In this document: positions 12,700-23,842 of the stretch, in pieces | How the letters are laid out: each line of letters starts with the position of its first letter | Numbering within the stretch: position 1 is the first letter of the stretch | Notes under the pieces: model-generated | Databases searched by the model: none | What the model was told of the DNA's origin: nothing | What the model saw: the letters and a program-made list of their open reading frames with translations, nothing else | Translations under genes and position numbers: made by a program | From: Gordius sp. MW1 | Lineage: Eukaryota; Nematomorpha; Gordioida; Gordea; Gordiidae | Assembly: GCA_964036665.1 (NCBI GenBank) | Contig: OZ038528.1 | Location: 21,315,245-21,379,244, forward strand | DNA: 64,000 nt | Direction: 5' to 3'

Positions 12700-14600
12700 A
12701 ATTTTGTAATTTTACGTGAATATAATAGCAAGGAGTGAAAATTAAAAAATTTTCGACACGTGTTATTGTATTGAAGACTATTTATAAGTGTTATTTTAAA
12801 GAGATATTGTATTACATTGTTTTTGTTTATAAAAAATGATACAATAATATATACTGAAAATAAACTTTTGTTTAATAGAAATATCAAGTTAATACCTAAT
12901 ACAGAAGTCAGATAAATTTTTATGTCCTAACCTCCAGCAAAATATCAAGAAAACAATATATTAACAGCTTTTTAACATACCAATAAAAAAATATTTAAAT
13001 AGACATAATTATAATTTTCTCTAAATAATTTTGTGCGGGGTCACAAAAATACCATTTTTTTCATTTATAAACAGATCGAAAATTAATAATCTCACAACCT
13101 CGTAAGTTTATTAATGTTATTTTCATACTTTATAAATTTAGGATACATTGGTGTCACTGGCTTTCAAAGTTTTTATACAAGTAACTATAACAACAGTTTG
13201 CAAAGTATATGAGGTTAAAGGGAGGGGAAGTAAGTGGGTTGAAAATCACAGTATTTGAACCCGGGACCATGGGATATTTATCCAATAATATTCTACATGA
13301 AATCTAGACAAATATAAAAAAGCAATGGTTAACAAAAAATTGCACAATTTTTTTTTAAACATTGAAAAAGTAGTTGTGAAAAAATATCCTATTTTTAATA
13401 TATTCGAGGTTTATATTTCTTATATGATAATGTGTGATAAACTACTTATAAACGCTTTGCTTAGTAACCACTATATAATACATATGATTTCAAAGTATTT
13501 GATTATCACAAATGATCGGTGGTGCTCTAAGATTAGCAAATTTAAATTACAGCAAGTTTATTAAACTATTTTCCAGAAATGACTGAAAGTACAAATTCAA
13601 AAATAAATTTCATAAAATATATAGTATATGTTTTATTAATACGCACACTAAAAAACGCAAAATGCAGCTTTTATCTATTATTTTAAATTGCAGTTGGCTC
13701 CCTTTTTAATCTGTTGAACACAAATTGCATATAAATTGAATTAAATCGTGTCCTTTCTGTCTAAGTAGACGTGTCAATTTTATCGGATATTGGCAAAATT
13801 TGCGACTAATAAAAGAAAATACAATTTCCATTTTCTCTTTTTTACTTAAAGAAAATAATTATTGGTTAAAAATAATTGATTACGGATGAAGACCGCAGAC
13901 CTGGGAATACCAAAAAATCAGGCCCAACCCTAACCCAAAAGTGTTTTATTTTTATCGAACTTGACCCGCCCTTCGTTTATCCCGACTTGTCCAAAGGTTT
14001 TATCATTTTATATAGTGTCTGGCCCAGCTTGCCAAATAAAAAAATGCGCGATATATAAGGATCTAACAAAATTGTCGATTTTTTATAATCATAATTTATA
14101 AATCACATTTAATAAAAGATTTTAAAATGAGTAAGTCAGTCATAGGAACAACCGAGAACCTTTTTTTAACAGACTCTCGAGTTGGCTCGAAACAATTAAC
14201 AATGAAAAAATCTTCATATGTTTTCAGACTCGTGATGCTGGTTTCTAAATGTATCATGCTCCAGGAAAAATTTACAATCATTATAGCATTTCCTCCCAAT
14301 CACAGCGAGACTAATAAAAGGTCATAAAAATAAGGTTTAAATGAAAGAAGATGCGCTGACAAGTTATTTAGCAATACCGGTTGCTTTAATATTTTGTAGT
14401 CAACCCGAACTTGAAGCAGTCAGGGTCCTACCAGACCTCTGGTGGTTGATGAGTCTTCCCAAATGTACAAGCTTAGTATTTTAGTCTAATGACATTGAAA
14501 CCAAGCGGTAAGTAAATAATCTCTTTATTAAAATAGATACATATTTCTGTCAAGTATAACATGTCCACATCTAAAAATCTGTTTAAATGTAATAATCGCC
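12700..14600. other. Intergenic, no gene recognised
   Basis: Contains the presumed 3' UTR of Di-Ras (an AATAAA-like signal at about 12860) followed by AT-rich DNA. Open frames at 13325-13564, 13876-14058 and 14096-14327 (both strands) have no recognisable content and are judged chance. Confidence 0.5.
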
Positions 14601-14855
14601 AAAATAGGGGAGACCGGGGCTATCGTGTCCATAAAATTTCAAAGAGGCCTGGACAAAACATATTAACCTATTTTTATATACTTTTTTCAGAAAAATGTTC
14701 TTGTCAGCAGTGTTTATAAAGGGGAAAAAAATTATAGCAACACAGTTAATAGATTTTTAGTAATAAGGTTTAAAAAAAAGACAACTTGTATAAATTCGAA
14801 AAATGCCCGGGGCTATTCCTATCCCTAAGCGGGGCTATATTATCCTTTGTATTAA

Positions 14856-15314
14856 AACTTAATAAACCTTTGATTAAAAGAAATTAAACTCCTAAATTAA
14901 CAAAATTATGACCACACACATTGTTTAAAATGCTTTTTCTATTGTTTATAATTTTGAAAAATATCATTATTGCAACAAGATCCATGTGCTTTTGTAATGT
15001 TTTGTATTTAAACTTAATAAACCTTTGATTGAAAGATATTAAACTCCTAAATTAACAAAATTATAACCACACACATTGTTTAAAATGCTTTTTCTATTGT
15101 TTACAATTTTGACATATAAAAAATATCGTTATTGCAACAAGATCCATGTGCTTTTGTAATGTTTTGTATTTAAACTTAATAAACCTTTGATTGAAAGATA
15201 TTAAACTCCTAAATTAAAAAAATTATAACCACACACATTGTTTTAAATGCTTTTTATATTGTTTACAATTTTGACATTTAAAAAAATATCATTATTGCAA
15301 CAAGATCCATGTGC
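14856..15314. repeat. Tandem repeat inside Tigger element (3 x ~155 bp)
   Basis: AACTTAATAAACCTTTGATT begins units at 14856, 15011 and 15173. Each unit contains ACCACACACATTGTTTAAAA, a TGCTTTTTCTATTGTTTA-like stretch and GCAACAAGATCCATGTGC. The units are near-identical, so the amplification is recent relative to the decay of the transposase. It sits between the left end and the 3' end of the transposase. Confidence 0.85.
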
Positions 15315-15344
15315 CCACATGGAGCAACTTCTGCAGGTAAATCA

Positions 15345-16930
15345 TTATTCATTCTGATGATTATTCTTATAGTCTTTGGCACAGATTATGCAGATTTCTT
15401 TAAACAAAGTAATCCCTTTCTTAACTTTTGTAATTGATTTGTTTTGTATTCTTTCAATAACTTTTCTTTTATGTGGTGATGAATTTAAGAAAGTGGAGGT
15501 CTGCTGCCTCTTAGAACTAACTCTGGATATTATAGGATGAGGATTGATAATTTCAGGATCAAATTCGCTTAATACTGAGGTATTACTACTCACTAGTTGA
15601 TCCTCATTAATAATTTCACTTAGAACTGATTGAGAAGTTGTCATTAAAAATAATGGATTAGTAGTTTCATTGTTAAACACTTTTGGATTAAAAGGCCACA
15701 TTCCACATGATTCAAATCCTTTTTGAATGTTTAGAGTTGATGCTGCCTTTGGGAGCACTTCCTTTATGACTCCTGGGATGTCATAAACAGTGAATGACCA
15801 GGATTCATTCGCATCCATGAATCCACAGAAGAATTATAATATTTCTTTAATGGCCCAAAGACTGCTACATCCAAAGGTTGTAGCTTATGTGTGCAGTGGG
15901 GGGGGGGGGGGGTGGGGTATGGTCAACAGATCTATTCCATGTTCATGGCAGAGATCTATCACTTCAAGGCATTGATGAGATTGATGGTTGTCAAGGATTA
16001 ATAAGACTTTTTTCTGTTTACTTGGTTTAGTATATTTTACGAAATGTTTCAAATAAAAAATGAAATCATCTTTTAGCATCCATCTGGAGCCATTGGAAAG
16101 CCCCACAGATCCAACTGACCCATCCCGTAGATAATGATCATAGTATTTTTTCCTGGGATATATAAACATGGGTGGGACCATGTTGCCAAAGGCATTAATA
16201 GGTAAGGCTAAAGTCATCAAAGTGCCTCTTTCCCCAGAAGTGATAGATCCCACTTGCTTTTCCCCCTTCTGGGCAATAAACTTATTAGGTTTTATCAAAA
16301 TATATAATATGTTTTAAGTACCTGTTTCATCCATATTGTATATATCACCAGGTAAATAGCCACAGGAGGCTAAAAGTGATGAATAATTTTCAAAAAAACA
16401 ATTGATATTTTGCTCATTAAAACTTGTGGCCCTTAATATGCTTGTTGCTTCAGGGGTCTTTAATAATATCTGAGGATTTCTTTTAACAAAAGATGTAAAC
16501 CAATCAGCTCCTGCTGATTTATATTTAGCCCATGAATCTGGCATTGTTAAATTATATTGTTGTGCCATCTGGAAAGCCAAATACCTAACCTTAACCAATA
16601 TGAGAATATATAATTAGTAATATTACTTGTTTAGAGGTCAAACCTGAATATAATTTGGCTCCTTTGATTAGGTAGGATGCTAACTTCTCCTCTTGCTCCT
16701 TATTAAATATGGCTCTTGTTTTGCGTTCCTTGATGAAAGACTCTCCTCTTTTAAATTTACGGTGATATTTTTTTAATGGTAGCTGAACTTAGTTTGGGAA
16801 GCTATATCTTTCAAGCTGATCTTCTTATTCATAGCATAAAGAACGTCTTTCTTGATTTCATTATTCTTTACAAAATTTGTTTTGCGCTTGTAATTTCGCA
16901 TCATTTCAAATGAATGAATGAATTAGAGAT
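15345..16930 (-). pseudogene. pogo/Tigger DDE_1 transposase, disrupted
   Basis: Reading from about 16905 downwards: an N-terminal RNYKRKTNFVKNNEIKKD start and helix-turn-helix-like region, a second DNA-binding part (DWFTSFVKRNPQILLKTPEA), then the DDE core. Catalytic residues can be placed at YNMDETG (first D), LILDNHQSH (second D) and, in another frame, HKLQPLDVAVFGPLK (third D), followed by YDIPGV, GFESCGMWPFNP and a C-terminal CIICAKD. That order and those motifs are typical of Tigger/jerky-type DDE_1 proteins. The copy is not functional as read: a stop follows DETGT near 16315, a run of 15 G (15898-15912) breaks the frame just before the third D, a further frameshift lies near 15810, and the N-terminal part has more stops. 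Confidence 0.88.
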
Positions 16931-17989
16931 ATTATAGCCCCGCTCTCAATAGCCCCGTCGTTAAAAAAAATTTTGCGAGTTGATTTAAGATAGTCATCTT
17001 TAAAAAAATTATATATTTTAATTTAATTATTATAGAAAAATTCACACTTTTTAACCTAAAATAAGTTTGGAACTGAAACATTATATACTTTTAAAGTTAT
17101 TAGCAAAATAGAAAAATAAAAAAGGAGCTTTTAGCCCCCAAAAATCTTATTTTTACTATAATTTTTTTTCTACTAAATTTTTTAAATTTTTTTTATACCT
17201 GGGATGCGTCTATAAAAAGTACAAATAATATATAAATTTGACTGGGTACAAATCAATAGCTTGGAAATTATTTGAGAGGATACGTATAGCCCCGGTCTCC
17301 CCTACTGATAATACAGCTTTTTAAGAGAATACTAGCGATTGGCAAAATCGATAATCAACATTTTATTAAAAATATTTAATCTTTAGGACACCGTCCATGG
17401 TTTCGTTAATTGTTGTTGTTGACGAAAATTTAACGCTCCCTTAGCACGCATAAAAGTTTTAAATTATATAAAAAAATGCAATAAATCTAGGCGTTTCACA
17501 TATTAATTGCTATGCAATTTATGGGATCGTTTTTTGGTGTCCGTCGTCCGTCGTCCGTCGTCCGTTACCCTCCCTATCTATTTGCATTGGGTATATTAGG
17601 TTATCGCTTTTTTAAATTAATGCATGAGAAAGAGGTGCCCCACCCCTCATCTCTATCTCCCTCGGTGTGTTATATATAAGATTTGTTAAATTATCTATTA
17701 TATAATAAACATAGATAAAAGTTGTTTACTTTTAATGCTATGCAATTTAACTAGTTATATAATAAACATAAATAAAAGTTGTTTACTTTTAATTGCTATG
17801 CAATTTAACTAGTTTTGGTTATATAATAAATATAGATAAAAGTTGTTTACTTTTAATGCTATGTAATTTAACTAGTTATAAATAAACATAAATAAAAGTT
17901 GTTTACTTTTTAATTGCTATGCAATTTAACTAGTTTTGGGGTTGGAATCCCGGAGTATTTTTTGACTCTTATGATTGTTCTTGTTACTA

Positions 17990-19060
17990 TCATTGATAAT
18001 AAGAATTTTTGGCCGTCCGCTGGCTGCTGACCAATGAAAAAAATGACCATTGGCCAAAATGTGAATCGAAATTATTTTTTTCGTTTTTTTTGACTATTAT
18101 GATTGTTCCTGTTTCTACCATTGCTATTATGACTTTTTGGCCGTCCGCTGGCTGCTGACCAATGTTATATAATAAACATAAATAAAAGTTGTTTACTTTT
18201 AATTGCTATGCAATTTAACTAGTTTTTGGGTTAGAATCCCGGAGTTTTTTTTGACTTTTATGATTGTTCTTGTTACTATCATTGATAATAAGACTTTTTG
18301 GCCGTCCGTTGGCTGCTGACCAATGAAAAAAATGACCATTGGCCAAAATGTGAATCCGAGTTTATTTTTTCGTTTTTTTTGACTATTATGATTGTTCCTG
18401 TTACTACCATTGCTATTATGACTTTTTGGCCGTCCGCTGGCTCCTGACCGATGGAAAAAAATGACCATTGGCCAAAATGTGAATCGAAATTATTTTTTTC
18501 GTTTTTTTTGACTATTATGATTGTTCCTGTTCCTACCATTGCTATTATGACTTTTTGGCCGTCCGCTGGCTGCTGACCAATGGAATAAAATGACCATTGG
18601 CCAAAATGTTATTCGAAAACTTTTATTTCGTTTTTTTTGACTATTATGAATTTATATCCACTTTTATTGTGTCCTGGCTGCTGACCAATGGAAAAAAATG
18701 ACCATTGGCCAAAATGTGATTCGAAATTTTTTTTTTCGTTTTTTTTACTCTTGTGAATTTATATCCACTTTTACCGTGTGCTGGCTGCTGACCAATGGAA
18801 AAAAATGACCATTGGCCAAAATGTGAATCCGAGTTTATTTTTTCGTTTTTTTTGACTATTATGATTGTTCCTGTTACTACCATTGCTATTATGACTTTTT
18901 GGCCGTCCGCTGGCTCCTGACCGATGGAAAAAATGACCATTGGCCAAAATGTGATTCAAAAATTTTTTTTTTCGTTTTTTTTTGACTTATGAATTTATAT
19001 CCACTTTTACCGTGTCCTGGCTGCTTACCAATGAAAAAAAATGACCATTGGCCAAATTTT
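17990..19060 (+). repeat. Central tandem units of HINE copy 1
   Basis: About eight units. Each holds GGCCGTCCGCTGGCTGCTGA, CCAATGG-A-rich loop-CCATTGG, CAAAATGTGAATCGAAATTA, a TTTTTTCG-T-rich run, and TTATGATTGTTCCTGTTACT or a TATATCCACTTTTACCGTG variant. Two unit subtypes (the TTCCTG and the ATCCACTTT kinds) alternate by blocks. Open frames called in this stretch (18199-18959, minus) are translations of the repeat and are not genes. Confidence 0.85.
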
Positions 19061-19084
19061 ATATATAACCTAAAAATTTATTAT

Positions 19085-19215
19085 AGATGGTCTAACAGAC
19101 AGCCAACTATGTAATATATATTTTTAACCTTATAAATGCATATATATTTTTTTATTGGGTTAATATATTTCATTTAATTAGATTGTGATTTCATAGAAAA
19201 CCTAAAAAGTAATAT
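19085..19215 (+). repeat. Segment duplicated in inverse orientation at 23452-23565
   Basis: The stretch with GACAGCCAACTATGTAATAT ... GATTGTGATTTCATAGAAAA matches the reverse complement of 23452-23565 over more than 100 bp with few differences. It lies just outside the tandem units of HINE copy 1, and its partner lies within the interval of copy 2. Confidence 0.75.
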
Positions 19216-19794
19216 TTAAAAAAATAATATAGGTATTAGATTCTAATTTACGATAAAATATATCGATAGAAACTAACACAAAATTCGAAACCTCCTTCAA
19301 AGGTATAAGCATAGCCCGTTATTTCTAATTAAATTGAATCTACTATTAAACTCAAACACGAATTGTACTTTATTAGATGGCGCGCGTAAGTTTATATAAT
19401 TAGTAAAATTTTTCTACGTGTCATAGATATTACACCGCACGTGTGGCAGGGAAATGTCCGATATTTTTAAAATGAAAAGGTATTTTAGGAATCTGAAAAG
19501 GTTATTTTACCCCCGGCCGCCCTGGGCACCTACGGGTAAAGTTTCGAGCGAATCGGGCTGGTAGTTTAAGAATTTAGCCCTTTTTTAAAACTAAAAAAAA
19601 CTTTTTTTTTAATTTTTTTTTTACATTAAATTAATATTTTGTTTTTGTTAATACCATTGATAATATGACTTTTTGACCGTCCGCTGGCTACTGACCGACG
19701 AAATATATTGATTTTCTAAACATAAAACACAACTTTATTATTTCATCATCTATATAAATAACATAATAACTTCTACTATTTTAAAGCCAGCATG

Positions 19795-19876
19795 GTATAG
19801 TGGTTATAGCGCAGGCTTGTGAGTTATAGCGCAGGCTTGTGAACTGGAGGTGTAGGGTTCAAGTCAGGGAGGGGAC
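19795..19876 (+). ncRNA. tRNA-like sequence, possible SINE head
   Basis: GGTATAGTGGTTATAGCGC resembles a tRNA D-arm/A box (the TATAGTGGTTA string is that of tRNA-His), CTTGTGAAC resembles an anticodon loop with GTG, and GGTTCAAGTC fits the B box. A 20-bp piece (GTTATAGCGCAGGCTTGTGA) is duplicated in tandem, which lengthens it beyond a tRNA, and the stems pair poorly. It is followed by an A/T-rich tail. Best read as a decayed tRNA or tRNA-derived SINE head rather than a working tRNA gene. Confidence 0.4.
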
Positions 19877-20277
19877 AAATTTTTTTTTTAATTTTTTTAA
19901 ATTAAATTAATATTTGTTCATGTTAATACCAATGATAATATGAATTTTTGACCGTCCGCTGGCTACTGACCAATAAAAAAATGACCATTAGCCAAATAAA
20001 TCGAAATTTTTTTTCGTTTTTGAATTGGTTAACATTGATAATTACCCTATGTCCTCCCCTACAAGGGCCTATAACTAATTAACTAATTATTTTGCATCTA
20101 ATACCCCCTATAGGCATTCTCGCCCTTCCCACCTTTCTCGCCCATAAATTGCATAGCAAATATGCTACGTTTATACGGAGTATAGAAGAGTTCCCCCTTC
20201 CCCTCTTCCCTTCCCCTCTTCCCTTCCCCTACTCCCCTTCCCTTCTCCCCCTTCCCACGAGGGCCGAAGGCCCGAGT

Positions 20278-21119
20278 ATTTTATAATATTATCGAAGACA
20301 CTAAATTTTGTTGTTAATATATGAACAAATGATATTCCCACGAACAACTCTATTTTTATCACCATTTATTGTGCGCAAAGCGAAAATTTGACCATAAAGT
20401 GTGTAAGATATAGTGAATACATTTGGCTTTTTAAAGACTTAATCGAACAAGTTAAAAATAATATATATTTCCCTATTATCAACTCAATGCTTGAACTTTT
20501 TGGTTCGCACCGCTTCGCGCACGTGTAACACTTGTATAATTGCCAGTTGTTTATATTGCATTTCTTCAAATTATTAAACGACTATGTGTTTTTATGTAAT
20601 TATCGTTAAAATTTAAGATTTGTAATAGAAATTAAATAGTTTCATCAGGGATTTTAACTAATAATTCACAGCAAGCGAGATCAAGCTTTAAGAAAAATAA
20701 ATATCCATAAGAGATATATTGATAACACAATTTATTTTAGCACTAGAACAACTTGTTAAATAAAACCAATTTTGTTTAAAGATTGCATTATTAAGGTAAA
20801 AGAACCAATCTATGGCCGGAAGAAAACCGATTGAGGGCAATTAATCTTTGGGAGTTATGAAAAAACACCATTATATTTATTTAAACAAAACACTTAATTA
20901 ATGTAACTATAGATCATTTTAAACAATCAAGAAGATTTTAAAATTTAAAAAAAGGGTCAATCATAAATTATATAGCAAATTAAATATGTAGGGAGAACAG
21001 ATGTGGGGCAACGTCTTTCGCTTTGTTATCTCTAAGTTACAATATTAAAAAAAGCCGTGTACAACTTACATCGGGTTCAAACTTTACACAGGTACTTACA
21101 TTTTTAAGCCTAAGAATTA
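20278..21119. other. Spacer between HINE copies 1 and 2
   Basis: AT-rich, no gene recognised. A GGTTCGCACCGCTTCGCGCAC stretch near 20500 is the only GC-rich island and has no clear identity. Confidence 0.4.
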
Positions 21120-23169
21120 TTAATTGCTATGCAATTTATGGGATCACTTTCCATTTTGTTTGTCCCCCTATTCGGTGTCTTGTCTTGTTTATTCGGTTTG
21201 CATTCGGTATCTTGTTTTGTTTACTTTTAATTTTTGTTAATTTAACCAGTTTTTGGGTTCGAATCCCGGGTTTTTTTTGACTATTATGATTGTTCCTGTT
21301 ACTACCAATGTTATTATGACTTTTTGGCCGTCCGTTGAGTGCTGACCGATGGAAAAAAATGACCATTGGCCAAAATGTGAATCTAAGTTTATTTTTTCGT
21401 TTTTTTTCGACTATTATGATTGTTCCTGTTACTACCATTGCTATTATGACTTTTTGGCCGTCCGTTGGGTGCTGACCAATGAAAAAATGACCATTGGCCA
21501 AAATGTGAATCCAAGTTTATTTTTTCGTTTTTTTTCGACTATTATGATTGTTCCTGTTACTACCATTGCTATTATGACTTTTTGGCCGTCCTTTGGGTGC
21601 TGACCAATGGAAAAAAATGACCATTGGCCAAAATGTGAATCCAAGTTTATTTTTTCGTTTTTTTTCGACTATTATGATTGTTCCTGTTACTACCATTGCT
21701 ATTATGACTTTTTGGCCGTCCGTTGGGTGCTGTCCGATGGAAAAAAATGACCATTGGCCAAAATGTGAAACGAAATTATTTTTTTCGTTTTTTTTGATTC
21801 TTATGATTGTTCCTGTTACTACCGATGCTATTATGACTTTTTGGCCGTCCGTTGGCTACTGACCACTGTAAAAAAATGACCATTGGCCAAAATGTGATTC
21901 GAAAATTTTTTTTCTCCTTTTTTTCGCTAACATTGATTTATAGACCATCTGTTGGTACTGACCAATCAAAAAAAATGCCCATTGGCCAAAATGTGATTCG
22001 AAAATTTTTTTTCATTATTGTTTTGACTATTATAAATTTATATCCACTTTTAACGTGTACTGGCTGCTGACCAATGAAAAAAATGACCATTGGCCAAAAT
22101 GTGAATCCAAGTTTATTTTTTCGTTTTTTTGACTATTATGATTGTTCCTGTTACTACCATTTCTATTATGACTTTTTGGCCGTCCGTTGGGTGCTGACCA
22201 ATGGAAAAAAATGACCTTAGGTAACTTTTTATGTTTGTTATTAAGTTTTATTAATTATATTGTCTGGGTTTCTAAATTTTTAATTGATTTTATTACGTTT
22301 TTCGTTGCTTTTTCTATTTTTATTGTTCAAAATTTATAAATTTTACTCGAAATTTAAATTTTAGATAAATAGCTCTAATCCCATTTCCGAAATTTTAATA
22401 TGAAATTCCAACAATATTCTTCCATTTATAACTACTTCCCTAAAAAAATAACTTTTCAATGGAGAAAAGTAGTAGAAAAGTAGTAGCCAGGGTAATTTAC
22501 AAATTATTATAAATCACTCGAGATTAACATAGAGATCAGGCAGGATCAGGGTTATAATATAAGCTAAATATAAATAGATTCTAGAATCTATTTCCATATA
22601 AAAAGAAAGATTAAGTATTTGTTATATCTTTCTTAGTTAATCGTTCATCTATTTCAGCTAAACCTAATTTAAAAAGGCATTATACAACAACGAGATGTTG
22701 TAATAGGCTTCGGGGCTCAAAAAAAAGCTAATAGATCATTTTTGAATATACCATTTTTGAATATCTATACTATTTTATTTTTAGATATCTTATTAATTAA
22801 TCTAATTATTATTACATCTTATATTTAAAAGTCATATTTTTGAATATCTAACCCATTTTCATATATTTAAATTTTATTTTCAAATTTGCTATGCGGCATA
22901 CACCTCATAAGACATCAAGTACATTTTAGGGTCTAAATTTTTTATTAGCTTTTTTCTGATCATATTTCCTAGATACGCCTATGACAGTAAACAAAAGTAA
23001 GTTTTTAAATTCACTTGACGGCGTCGCGCATCTGTGCATCACATCACATTATCGATTAATTTATTATAAAGGGGAGAGAGGGGAGGGGAAAGGGGAGAAA
23101 CAGTAGAGCCCCTTATAATTCTAATCCTGCTTACGTCATGCAAATAAAATTGTTATTTAGCACAACGCT

Positions 23170-23345
23170 TTCTCCTAAAAATTTTAGCCAAAGTTTTAAT
23201 AAATTTCAAATTAATTATGGATTTAAAGGGGGCAACTGCCCCTCTTTGCCACCCACTGGCTACGCCGATGTTTATTTGTACCTTCAAGGTCGATAGATAT
23301 TAGGCTTATTATCTCTATACATGGGCGAAGCCAGGTTTTGGATTG
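23170..23345. mobile_element. MITE relic(s), GGGCGTAGCCA family
   Basis: Contains TTTTAGCCAAAGTTTTAATA, GGGGGCAACTGCCCCTCTTT and CACTGGCTACGCCGATG, then about 40 bp later CATGGGCGAAGCCAGG followed by a long G run. The family also occurs at 4450, 7560 and 59290. The second motif may be the start of another copy. Confidence 0.5.
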
Positions 23346-23708
23346 GGGGGGGCAAAACATTTAAAAGTAAAAATAATATTTAAACTCATTTATTAATAAT
23401 TATTTATTATTTATACATTAAGGTATATATTTTTTCTTTTTAACTTTCTTTTTAGGGTTTCTATGAAATCACAATCTAATTAAATGAAATATATTAACCC
23501 AGTAAAAAAATATATATACTTTTATAAGGTTAAAAATATATAACATAGTTAGCTGTCTTAGCCAAGGGGGAAACCCTAGTAATTATCCAACCCCCTATAG
23601 GGATTCTAGCCCCTTCTCACCTTTCTCGCCCATAAATTGCATAGCAAATAAGCTACATTTATACGTAGAATAGATCAGTCGTCCCCTCTTCCCTTCTCCC
23701 CCTTCTCC

Positions 23709-23842
23709 GGGGGTCTGGGGGCGGAGCCCCCAGGAGATGGGGGTTTGGGGGCGTAGCCCCCAACGGGGGGTTGGGGGCAGAGCCCCCAGCAGGGGGTTTG
23801 GGGGCGAAGCCCCCAAGGGGGTCTGGGGGCGAAGCCCCCAGG
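23709..23842. repeat. Five GC-rich hairpins, GGGGGCGNAGCCCCC
   Basis: Five consecutive stem-loops of form TGGGGGCGAAGCCCCCA with loop variants (GGA, GTA, AGA, GAA, GAA) separated by short GGGGGTTT-like linkers. The surrounding DNA is about 70 percent A+T, so the block is conspicuous. It stands where other family copies have a single GGGCCGAAGGCCC hairpin, so it looks like a variant, amplified 3' terminal hairpin. The overlapping open frames (23595-23998, minus) are translations of it. Confidence 0.85.

Larger units (their letters stand above)
14607..17302 (-). mobile_element. Complete pogo/Tigger-type DNA transposon
   Basis: The left end GGGGAGACCGGGGCTAT (14607-14623) is repeated in perfect inversion at the right end (17286-17302), and the element is flanked on both sides by TA (14605-14606, 17303-17304), the target duplication of the Tc1/mariner/pogo superfamily. 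Length is 2,696 bp. The GGGGCTAT core of the ends recurs internally near 14815 and 14831 and, inverted, near 16933 and 16947, suggesting extra transposase-binding sites near both ends. A three-unit tandem repeat lies at 14856-15314 and a decayed DDE transposase fills 15345-16930 on the minus strand. Confidence 0.92.
17503..20277 (+). mobile_element. Helentron-associated-like element (HINE), copy 1
   Basis: Begins TTAATTGCTATGCAATTTAT and ends GGGCCGAAGGCCCGAGT. The 5' subterminal word GCTATGCAATTTATGGG reappears inverted near the 3' end (CCATAAATTGCATAGC at about 20143-20158). Order within: subterminal repeat; GTCCGTC microsatellite (about 17538-17565); short repeats of AAACATAAATAAAAGTTGTT; tandem ~120-130-bp units (about 17990-19060); a further diverged stretch; inverted subterminal repeat; pyrimidine tract; hairpin CGAGGGCCGAAGGCCCGAG. 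Subterminal inverted repeats plus central tandem units plus a 3' stem-loop is the known layout of Helentron-derived non-autonomous elements (Drosophila DINE-1, bivalve 'pearl' repeats). No Rep/helicase coding is present. The family assignment is inference; the repeated structure is seen directly. Confidence 0.65.
21120..23842 (+). mobile_element. Helentron-associated-like element (HINE), copy 2
   Basis: Starts TTAATTGCTATGCAATTTATGGG, has about seven tandem units (21270-22220) of close to 130 bp (GACTTTTTGGCCGTCC at 21318, 21448, 21576, 21706, 21835), and ends in the same inverted subterminal repeat (CCATAAATTGCATAGC at about 23629-23644) and pyrimidine tract. In place of the GGGCCGAAGGCCC hairpin it carries a five-fold GC hairpin array (23709-23842). 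The 22.2-23.58 kb part is not shared with the shorter copies and includes a MITE relic and the inverted duplicate of 19085-19215, so the copy has been invaded or is composite. Confidence 0.6.

Noticed and set aside
16260-16330. Microintron in the Tigger transposase removing the stop after DETGT
   Set aside because: The sequence is in frame across the stop and other frameshifts exist, so simple decay explains it better.
18199-18959. Four overlapping minus-strand open frames with IGQEPADGQKVIIAMV-type peptides
   Set aside because: They are translations of the ~130-bp tandem units; the same peptides recur wherever the repeat occurs (21.1-22.2, 25.8-26.1, 43.3-43.8 kb).
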